Shown here piece by piece: positions 33,625 to 40,518 of a stretch of 40,518 nucleotides of DNA. Source of the stretch: Nocardioides caeni. GTDB taxonomy: Bacteria; Actinomycetota; Actinomycetes; Propionibacteriales; Nocardioidaceae. Within the stretch, counting starts at the first letter, position 1. Each line of letters begins with the position of its first letter. A model generated the notes under the pieces. It worked only from the letters and a program-made list of their open reading frames with translations, was not told the DNA's origin and made no database searches. The stretch lies in the NCBI RefSeq assembly GCF_004912195.1, contig NZ_STGW01000020.1, forward strand, positions 1-40,518, in the 5' to 3' direction. Both the position numbers and the translations under genes were made by a program.

Positions 33625-35606
33625 GCATCACCCGTGATCGCTGGGGAATCCCCACGGTCGTCGCCGGCTCGCTGCTGGAGGTGGCGCGGGCGCAGGGGCG
33701 AGCCATGGCCGCGGACCGCGCCGGGCAGCTCGAGCTGGAGCGCCGGCGCGCGGAGGGGACCTGCGCCGAGGTCTACGGTGCCGCCGCGCTGGAGTGGGAC
33801 GTCTTCGCGCGCCGGGCTCAACTGGTCCGCACAGCGCAGCGGGCGCACGCCGCGCTGTCCGGGGAGAGCGTCGCCTTCTTCGGTGCGTACGTCGAAGGGC
33901 TCAACGAGGTCCTCGACCGCGACCGGCGCTGGGAGGCATGGACGCCGTTGGCCGTCTTCGCCGTGCAGCACGTGCTGTTCTCGGGCTTCCCGAGTCAGCT
34001 GTGGCGTCGCCACCTCGCCGCCTCGGCCGCAGCGGAGTGGCTCCCGCTGTTCCGCCACGAGGGGCTGCCCGGCGGCAGCAACGCCTTCGTCGTCGCGGGG
34101 TCGCGGACCGCGAGCGGGCTGCCGCTGATCGCCGGCGATCCGCACCGGATCATCGAGGCGCCCAACTGCTACGCCCAGGTGCGCCTCGTCTGCACCGACC
34201 CCGCCGACTCCTTCGACGTCGCCGGCTTCACCTTCCCCGGGCTGCCGGGGGTCCAGCACTTCGCGCACGCCGGGGAGGTTGCCTGGGCGATCACCAACGC
34301 GGTCGCCGACGACGAGGACATCCGCCCGGTGGTTGCGGGCGACATGGTCCGGCGGGAGCGCACGACCGTGCGGGTCCGGCAGGACGACGGCTCGCTGCAG
34401 GCCATCGACATCGAGCTCGCGGAGACCGACCACGGGCCGGTCGTCCTCCACGACGCCGGCGAGGACGGCGAGGACGGCGAGGACGGCGCGGCGTCCTACA
34501 GTCTCCGCTCGCCGTCCTGGGTGCTGGGTGACCTCGGCCTCGACGCCGTCGTCGACCTGCTGCGGTCGCGCAGCGCCGACGACGTGACGGCCGCCTTCGG
34601 CCGCTGGGTCGGGCCGGTCAACAACCTGCTGGTGGCCGACCGGGGCGGCGTCGTGGAGCACCGAGTGGTCGGGCGGGTCCCCCAGCGTGACGCCGATCGG
34701 CGGTGGACAGGCTGGGTCGAGGACCTCCCGCGCCGGACCGGCGACGTGCTCGTGACCGCCAACCACCGCGCCACCACGGAGTTCTCCCGGATCGGCAGCG
34801 ACTTCGCGCCGCCCCATCGGGCGCGGCGGATCGAGCAGCTGCTGGCCGAGCGCCTCGCCGAGGGGCCACTCGCGGTGGACGCCGCAGCGGCCGTCCTGGC
34901 CGACGACCGGCAGAACGCCGGCACCGCCCTGCTCGACCTCGTCGGCTCACTGACCGGGCTGGGGCCGGCCGCGACCGCGCTGCGCGACCGGCTGCTCGTC
35001 TGGGACCGGTCGATGGCGGTCGGCAGCGTCGACGCCGCCCGCTTCGCCGAGGTGCGTGCGGCGGTCGTGGACGCCTTCGCCGCCGCCCCCGCCCTCGCCG
35101 GACTCGACGGCTCGCCCCACGGTGAGCTGTTCGCGCCCTGGTTCGACCTGCGCGGCCGGGTCCGGCTGTGCCTGCCCAACCTGCTGGCCGCCGACCGACC
35201 CTTCGGGCTCGATCCCCGTGCCCTCGTGGCCGCCGCGCTCGAGGAGGTGGCGGCCGGGCCCGACCCGGCGCCGTGGGGTGAGTGGCACGTCGTACTCCCG
35301 TTGACCCCGCACCACCAGTTCGGGCTCCCGCTGCCCGACGGTCTGCCGGCCGCTCCGTCGCTGCCGGTCCCCGGCGACGACGACTGCGTCCTCGCCACCA
35401 AGTCGCTCGGTGGGCGGGGACCCTGCGTCCAGGGCCCCGTCGCCCGCTACGTCTTCGACCTCGCCGGTGACAGCCGTTGGGTCGTCCCCCTCGGCGCCGC
35501 GGGGGAGCCCGCCGACCCCCACCACCACGACCAGCAGGCCGTCTGGGTTGCCGGCGGCGTCCTGCCGCTCGAGCGCCACGACGTCCGCCCCCAGGAGAAC
35601 CCGTGA
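33621..35606 (+). CDS. Penicillin acylase family Ntn-hydrolase, cytoplasmic (DesG-like)
   Basis: A 661-residue homologue of penicillin G acylases. The N-terminus has the family's RDRWGIPTVVAGS and AQGRAMAADRAGQLELERRRAEG segments. The nucleophile is Ser153 in GGSNAFVVAG, where self-cleavage would expose the beta chain; DPHRIIEAPN and TANHRATTEF follow as expected. Two things are odd: there is no signal peptide, whereas classical enzymes are exported, and the part before Ser153 is only 152 residues. A 9-bp triplicated sequence encodes GEDGEDGEDG in a loop. Embedded with 4-nt overlaps between desCD and a second acyltransferase, it probably edits or forms amide bonds on siderophore precursors; similar genes called desG are known in some desferrioxamine clusters. 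Confidence 0.85.
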   Translation: MSITRDRWGIPTVVAGSLLEVARAQGRAMAADRAGQLELERRRAEGTCAEVYGAAALEWDVFARRAQLVRTAQRAHAALSGESVAFFGAYVEGLNEVLDRDRRWEAWTPLAVFAVQHVLFSGFPSQLWRRHLAASAAAEWLPLFRHEGLPGGSNAFVVAGSRTASGLPLIAGDPHRIIEAPNCYAQVRLVCTDPADSFDVAGFTFPGLPGVQHFAHAGEVAWAITNAVADDEDIRPVVAGDMVRRERTTVRVRQDDGSLQAIDIELAETDHGPVVLHDAGEDGEDGEDGAASYSLRSPSWVLGDLGLDAVVDLLRSRSADDVTAAFGRWVGPVNNLLVADRGGVVEHRVVGRVPQRDADRRWTGWVEDLPRRTGDVLVTANHRATTEFSRIGSDFAPPHRARRIEQLLAERLAEGPLAVDAAAAVLADDRQNAGTALLDLVGSLTGLGPAATALRDRLLVWDRSMAVGSVDAARFAEVRAAVVDAFAAAPALAGLDGSPHGELFAPWFDLRGRVRLCLPNLLAADRPFGLDPRALVAAALEEVAAGPDPAPWGEWHVVLPLTPHHQFGLPLPDGLPAAPSLPVPGDDDCVLATKSLGGRGPCVQGPVARYVFDLAGDSRWVVPLGAAGEPADPHHHDQQAVWVAGGVLPLERHDVRPQENP

Positions 35607-36148
35607 ACGTGAGCCTGCGCCCCGTCGATCCGGCAGCCGACGCGCCGACCATCACCAGGTGGGTGGTCGCCGACCGCGCCTCCTTCTGGGGGATGGGCGA
35701 CCTGGGCGTGGAGGACGTCGCCCAGATCTACGGCTACATCGACGAGCAGGATCATCTCGCGTCCTACGTCTTCGAGGTCGACGCGGCCCCGGTCGGCCTG
35801 CTGCAGACCTACGACCCGGAGGTCGACGAGATCGGGGCGTTCTATGACCGCCGCCCCGGCGACGTCGGGGTGCACCTGCTGCTCTCCGACGACCCCGCCC
35901 GGATCGGGCGTACGGCGGAGGTGCTCGCCGCGGGCTTCCGCTTCCTCACCGCCCTGCCCGGCATGCAGCGCCTCGTGCTGGAGCCCGATGCCCGCAACGA
36001 GGCGTCCCTGGCCCTGCTGGACAGGCTGGGCGCGGAGCGCGGCCCGCTGGTCGACCTGCGGACCTCGATCAGCGAGAAGCCGGCGCAGTTCTACTTCTTC
36101 GACCGCCAGCGGGCGCTGGATGTGGCCAGCTCAGGCGAGCAGTGCTGA
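35603..36148 (+). CDS. Second siderophore-type GNAT acyltransferase (DesH-like)
   Basis: A 181-residue acyltransferase related to the DesC part of the fusion: RPVDPAADAPTITRWVVADRASFWGM, FEVDAAPVGLLQTYDPEVDEI, VGVHLLLSDDP, LVLEPDARNEASLALLDRLG. This is the IucB/RhbD-type siderophore GNAT pattern. It probably places a different acyl group on the same hydroxylamine or amine, or works with the penicillin-acylase-like protein. The GTG at 35603 overlaps that gene's stop (GTGA). It ends the iron-box operon; its last 18 bp overlap the convergent Uma2 gene. Confidence 0.85.
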   Translation: MNVSLRPVDPAADAPTITRWVVADRASFWGMGDLGVEDVAQIYGYIDEQDHLASYVFEVDAAPVGLLQTYDPEVDEIGAFYDRRPGDVGVHLLLSDDPARIGRTAEVLAAGFRFLTALPGMQRLVLEPDARNEASLALLDRLGAERGPLVDLRTSISEKPAQFYFFDRQRALDVASSGEQC

Positions 36149-36679
36149 CAGGTCCAGCTCGATCGAGCCGAGGTCTGTGACCGCGACGGCGCCGGTCGGT
36201 TCGTCGTCGGTCAGGCTCAGGCCGATCTCCCAGCGGTCGCCGGCGTTGATCAGCACGGTCAGGGTGCGGGCCGTCCGGTCCACGATCCAGTAGTGCGCGA
36301 TGCCGGAGAGGCGGTAGTCGTCGGTCTTGCGATAGAGGTCCTCGGCCCGGGTCCAACGGGAGAGGATCTCCACCACGAGCACCGGGAGGTTCGGTGACCA
36401 CACGTCGTCGTCGCGGACGACCTGGACGGCGACGTCGGGGACGCGCAGCGAGCCGGTCGGCAGGTCCACGCCGCGGTCGTAGCGGACGATCGCCTCAGGG
36501 AACGCCTGACGCAGGGCGATCGCGATCTCCAGGCCGACGCCGTTGTGGTCGCCGCGGGCCGGCGGACTCATCAGCGCCACTCCGTCGACGTACTCGGCGC
36601 GGACCTTCTCCGGCAGCCGGTCGAACTCGGCGCGAGACATCGGCCGACGCTCGAAGCGGGTGGGGTAAATGGTCTCCAT
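36131..36679 (-). CDS. Uma2 family (DUF820) putative restriction-like endonuclease
   Basis: A 182-residue protein of the Uma2 family with the PD-(D/E)xK nuclease core: Asp82 in RVPDVAVQV, Glu104 in VLVVEILSRW, Lys118 in YRKTDDYRLSGIAHYWIVD. The N-terminus MSRAEFDRLPEKVRAEYVDGVALMSPPARGDHN is typical. The biological role of the family is not settled. The ATG at 36679 gives the usual length; the open frame extends upstream without a recognisable domain. It is convergent with the siderophore operon and divergent from narK, with no partner gene. Confidence 0.85.
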   Translation of the reverse strand: METIYPTRFERRPMSRAEFDRLPEKVRAEYVDGVALMSPPARGDHNGVGLEIAIALRQAFPEAIVRYDRGVDLPTGSLRVPDVAVQVVRDDDVWSPNLPVLVVEILSRWTRAEDLYRKTDDYRLSGIAHYWIVDRTARTLTVLINAGDRWEIGLSLTDDEPTGAVAVTDLGSIELDLSALLA

Positions 36680-36801
36680 GGCCTGATCCTGACGAATCGA
36701 CACATCCAACTCCTCCAGTGTGCACGCCGCTCCCGAGATGGAGAAGCGAAACGAGGCTACGCAGCAGGCAGGTCCGGCACCGCCGTCCTCCACAGCGGGT
36801 G

Positions 36802-36841
36802 AGCCCGTGAGGTCCGTGAGCCCGTGAGATCGAGTTGACGC
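36802..36841 (+). promoter_or_regulatory. Sequence block upstream of narK, shared with the nitrate reductase gene
   Basis: A 40-bp stretch starting AGCCCGTGAGGTCCGTGAG and ending GAGTTGACGC resembles 40115-40149 upstream of the nitrate reductase gene (AGCCCG, GTGAGGT, CGTGAGA and GTTGACGC in the same order). CCGTGAG occurs in near-tandem here. It could be a shared operator or a promoter with TTGACG as -35. The rest of the 293-bp spacer (36680-36972) holds only the repeat fragment. Confidence 0.4.
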
Positions 36842-36909
36842 AATGAAATCGGCAGGCACGCCGGTGCGAAACGAGCGGCGCACAGGATCGGGGTCATCAT
36901 CCGATTCCC

Positions 36910-36949
36910 GGCGTCTCGAGACGTTTGCTGCGCAAGCTCCTCGACGACC
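36910..36949. repeat. Dispersed element fragment upstream of narK
   Basis: GGCGTCTCGAGACGTTTGCT followed by GCGCAAGCTCCTCGACGACC is the reverse-strand version of the fragments at 29828 and 31801. The sequence just after it supplies the GAGGAG ribosome binding site of narK. Confidence 0.75.
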
Positions 36950-36972
36950 GGCACCCGCGAGGAGCCTGCGTC

Positions 36973-38556
36973 ATGACCCTCACCACCAACGGCCCCGACG
37001 AGTCCGTCGTCGCTGCGCCGACCGCCCCCGCCGCGCAGCGCCGCGGTGGGCGCTGGATCGATGACTGGCGTCCCGAGGACCCGGAGTTCTGGGAGTCGAC
37101 GGCCGCGCCGATCGCCAAGCGCAACCTGATCTGGTCGATCTTCGCCGAGCACCTCGGCTTCTCGGTCTGGCTGATCTGGAGCGTCTCGTCGGTCTTCCTG
37201 GTGGCACAGGGCTTCGCCTTCACCCCGTCGCAGCTGTTCTTCCTGGTCGCGATCCCCAACCTGGTGGGTGCACTGATCCGGGTGCCCTACACCCTCGCGG
37301 TCGGCCGGTTCGGCGGACGCAACTGGACGATGATCAGCGCCGGGCTGCTGCTGATCCCGACGTTGTCGTTCGCCTACGCCGTCACCCAGCCCGGCACGCC
37401 GTACTGGGTCTTCTGCGTGATCGCCGCGACCGCCGGCTTCGGCGGCGGCAACTTCGCCAGCTCGATGGCCAACATCAACTTCTTCTACCCCGCCCACCTC
37501 AAGGGAGCCGCGCTCGGCCTCAACGCCGCCGGCGGCAATCTCGGCGTCGCGATCATCCAGCTCTTCCTGCCCGTCATCGTCGGTGGCGCCGGCATCTTCG
37601 GCCTCGTCAAGGCGTCCGAGGGTGGCATCCACCTCCAGCGCGCCGCCTGGGTCTATGCGGGTCTCGCGGTCGTCGCCGTGCTCGCCGCCTTCTTCTTCAT
37701 GGACAACCTCTCCAACGCGCGCACCGACACCAAGCAGCAGCTCAGCGTGCTCAAGCACCGGCACACGTGGGTGATGTCGCTGCTCTACATCGGCACGTTC
37801 GGCTCCTTCATCGGCTACTCCGCCGCCATGCCGCTGCTGATCAAGCTCAACTTCTGGCGCCAGCCCGTCCCGGCCGTCGAGGGCATCGGCATCAACTTCG
37901 CCTTCTACGCCTTCCTCGGAGCCCTCGTCGGATCCGTCGCCCGACCGCTCGGCGGCCACCTCGCCGACCGCTTCGGCGGCGCCCGGATCACGGTCCTGGC
38001 GTTCGGCGGCCTCGTGCTCGGCACGCTCGGCATCCTGCTCACGCTGGGTCAACTGCAGGAGCTGCCCCCGGCACCCGACAAGGCCGCCCTCGCCGCGATC
38101 GCCGCCGACCCGGCCGCCTTCTCCTACCCCGACAGCGTGCGTGCCGCCGTCGAGAACAACGCCGACGTGTTCCCGGTCTTCCTCGGCATCTTCCTCTTCG
38201 TCTTCGCCTGCACCGGGATCGGCAACGGCTCGACCTACAAGATGATCCCGGCGATCTTCCGCAAGGACGCCGTCGTCGCGACCGCCGAGGGCAGCCCCGA
38301 GCGAGAGCTCGCCGTCCTCGACGCCACCAAGAAGTCGTCCGCCGCCGTCGGCATCATCGGCGCGGTCGGCGCGATCGGCGGCTTCCTCATCCCGATCACC
38401 TTCAACAGCCCGTGGGTCACCGCGCCGCTCGACGCGACCAGGAGCGCCTTCACGATCTTCACCGCGTTCTACGTGGTGTGCCTGGTGGTGACCTTCACGG
38501 TCTACCTCCGCAGGCGGAAGGGCGCCGCCGCCGACAGTGGGTACGTCGGAGTCTGA
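36973..38556 (+). CDS. narK: Nitrate/nitrite transporter, NarK/NasA-type MFS
   Basis: A 527-residue major facilitator protein with about 12 hydrophobic segments. The nitrate signature is clear: ATAGFGGGNFASSMANINFFYPAHLKGAALGLNAAGGNLGVA in the middle of the N-half, and GNGSTYKMIP in the C-half. A polar 50-residue N-terminus with WIDDWRPEDPEFWES, common in actinobacterial members, precedes TM1. It imports nitrate, or exchanges it for nitrite. The ATG at 36973 has GAGGAG 8 nt upstream. The nitrate reductase gene 1.6 kb downstream and the common upstream block suggest assimilation. Confidence 0.93.
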   Translation: MTLTTNGPDESVVAAPTAPAAQRRGGRWIDDWRPEDPEFWESTAAPIAKRNLIWSIFAEHLGFSVWLIWSVSSVFLVAQGFAFTPSQLFFLVAIPNLVGALIRVPYTLAVGRFGGRNWTMISAGLLLIPTLSFAYAVTQPGTPYWVFCVIAATAGFGGGNFASSMANINFFYPAHLKGAALGLNAAGGNLGVAIIQLFLPVIVGGAGIFGLVKASEGGIHLQRAAWVYAGLAVVAVLAAFFFMDNLSNARTDTKQQLSVLKHRHTWVMSLLYIGTFGSFIGYSAAMPLLIKLNFWRQPVPAVEGIGINFAFYAFLGALVGSVARPLGGHLADRFGGARITVLAFGGLVLGTLGILLTLGQLQELPPAPDKAALAAIAADPAAFSYPDSVRAAVENNADVFPVFLGIFLFVFACTGIGNGSTYKMIPAIFRKDAVVATAEGSPERELAVLDATKKSSAAVGIIGAVGAIGGFLIPITFNSPWVTAPLDATRSAFTIFTAFYVVCLVVTFTVYLRRRKGAAADSGYVGV

Positions 38557-38562
38557 CTCGCT

Positions 38563-38714
38563 GGTTGGGGTGCCGCGAGCGAGGAACGAGCGAGTGGCCT
38601 CGAAACCCCTGTGCTCACCTGGCGGAGGTGGGCCCGGTGGTTTCGAGGCTCGTCCCTTCGAGGCTCGCTGGCGCTCGCACCTCAGGACAAGCGCGCGCTC
38701 CTCGCACCTCAACC
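38563..38714. repeat. Dispersed palindromic element, copy 4 (long form)
   Basis: GGTTGGGGTGCCGCGAGCGA and GTGGCCTCGAAACCCCTGTG match copy 3 nearly base for base, and GGTTTCGAGGCTCG plus CTCCTCGCACCTCAACC form the right arm. An extra ~35 bp segment (CTTCGAGGCTCGCTGGCGCTC and following) widens the right side. It lies between the convergent narK and gdhA genes, suitable as a bidirectional terminator. Confidence 0.8.
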
Positions 38715-38740
38715 ATCGGAGGGTGTCGACCGGCGGAATC

Positions 38741-40099
<1,359 letters not shown>

Positions 40100-40114
40100 T
40101 CATCGACCCCTCTC

Positions 40115-40149
40115 AGCCCGTTCGTGAGGTCGTGAGAACTCGTTGACGC
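40115..40149 (+). promoter_or_regulatory. Sequence block upstream of the nitrate reductase gene, shared with narK
   Basis: Starts AGCCCGTTCGTGAGGTCGTG and ends ACTCGTTGACGC, about 55 bp before the reductase start. It matches the block at 36802-36841 with a few gaps and lies in the gdhA/reductase divergent spacer, so it could serve either gene. Confidence 0.4.
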
Positions 40150-40203
40150 CCGCGTGCGCGCGGTCGACCGCGACCCGAAATGTCGACCGGGTCCAATGGG
40201 CAG

Positions 40204-40518
40204 GTGAGCGACACCTCCGCCGTGCGAACCCACTGCCCCTACTGCAGCCTGCAGTGCGGCATGAAGGTCGCACGCAAGGGTCGCGCGGGCATCGAGATCG
40301 GCGCCTGGGAGGAGTTCCCGGTCAACGAGGGCGCCATGTGCCGCAAGGGCTGGACCTCCGGCGAGCTGCGCGGCTCGCGGGAGCGGATCACCAGCCCGAT
40401 GGTGCGCGACCGCGACACCGGCGAGCTGCGGGCCGTCGGGTGGGACGAGGCTCTCGACCTCGTGGCCGACCGGATCCGCGAGCTCCAGCTCGAGCGCGGC
40501 AATGACGCCGTCGCCGTC
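40204..40518 (+). CDS. Assimilatory nitrate reductase / molybdopterin oxidoreductase (N-terminus only)
   Basis: The first 105 codons of a Mo-bisMGD oxidoreductase. Cys11, Cys14, Cys18 and Cys46 (CPYCSLQC ... GAMCRKGW) form the N-terminal 4Fe-4S site, followed by the family's RITSPMVRDRDTGELRAVGWDEALDLVADRI. The CPYCSLQCGM start and adjacent narK favour an assimilatory nitrate reductase (NasA/NarB-like); formate dehydrogenases share the fold, so this is not certain. The GTG at 40204 starts a normal N-terminus but has no good ribosome binding site. The rest lies beyond the window. Confidence 0.88.
   Translation, partial: MSDTSAVRTHCPYCSLQCGMKVARKGRAGIEIGAWEEFPVNEGAMCRKGWTSGELRGSRERITSPMVRDRDTGELRAVGWDEALDLVADRIRELQLERGNDAVAV

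Noticed and set aside
28383..36148. Aerobactin- or rhizobactin-type siderophore cluster
   Set aside because: Only one synthetase domain is present, with a DesD-type GHPxFVANNGRIGF motif, and a lysine decarboxylase starts the operon, which fits desferrioxamine-type assembly better.
36835..36877. GlnR box upstream of narK (GAAAT and GAAAC half-sites)
   Set aside because: The spacing between candidate GTnAC and GAAAC halves is 5 or 8, not the expected 6, and one half is always poor, so I do not call it.
36757..38712. 651-codon minus-strand frame opposite narK
   Set aside because: Shadow translation rich in Glu, Gly and Arg. Its only recognisable piece is the repeat-derived peptide VVEELAQQTSRD, useful as evidence for the repeat but not for a gene.
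40160..40190. GlnR box upstream of the nitrate reductase gene
   Set aside because: CGAAAT is present but no GTnAC-like half lies 11 bp upstream. The GTCGAC repeats look like compositional palindromes.

Overview
The window is about 70% GC. It has many GTG starts, TANNNT -10 elements sitting 6-7 nt before start codons, an iron box of the IdeR/DmdR type, an MprAB-like two-component pair and an F420/FMN split-barrel protein. Together these indicate a high-GC actinobacterium; gene content and repeat style suggest Nocardioides or a close relative (an inference, no rRNA is present). I find no tRNA, rRNA, phage, transposase or CRISPR array. I read 35 genes, two of them cut by the window edges.

Left part (1-11.8 kb). 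A truncated aldehyde dehydrogenase diverges from a single-chain fatty-acid-desaturase-like oxygenase fused to its own flavin reductase and 2Fe-2S domains. Next come a GNAT gene preceded by three 22-bp tandem repeats, and a translationally coupled TetR / class II aldolase / PfkB kinase operon. That operon diverges, across a perfect TetR-type operator, from an exported flavin amine oxidase and a secreted beta-propeller protein. A secreted lipase and a secreted SGNH hydrolase follow.

Middle part (11.8-28.1 kb). Chorismate-using enzymes are grouped: a fused PhzE-like synthase, a PabA-type glutaminase and a PabB-type synthase, with a secreted Ig-like protein gene antisense between the last two. 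Then come an MprA/MprB-like two-component system with a downstream lipoprotein, a ketosamine-kinase-like gene behind a Holin-X-type membrane protein, and NhaA with a structured leader and a small membrane protein. A PPOX protein is followed by an acetate module (DUF485 protein, ActP, Acs) with a CRP/GlxR-type site upstream.

Right part (28.3-40.5 kb). An iron-box-controlled, fully overlapping desferrioxamine-type operon runs desA, desB, a desC-desD gene fusion, a cytoplasmic penicillin-acylase-like gene (desG-like) and a second siderophore-type acyltransferase (desH-like). After a Uma2 gene comes nitrogen assimilation: NarK, GdhA and the start of an assimilatory nitrate reductase, with a shared sequence block upstream of narK and the reductase gene.

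A family of GC-rich dispersed palindromic elements (at least seven copies or fragments) punctuates the window. It mostly lies between genes, but one fragment codes for the C-terminus of DesA and another lies exactly at the DesC-DesD junction. That link between repeats and gene architecture, the modified siderophore operon and the stand-alone PhzE-like enzyme are the most interesting points.
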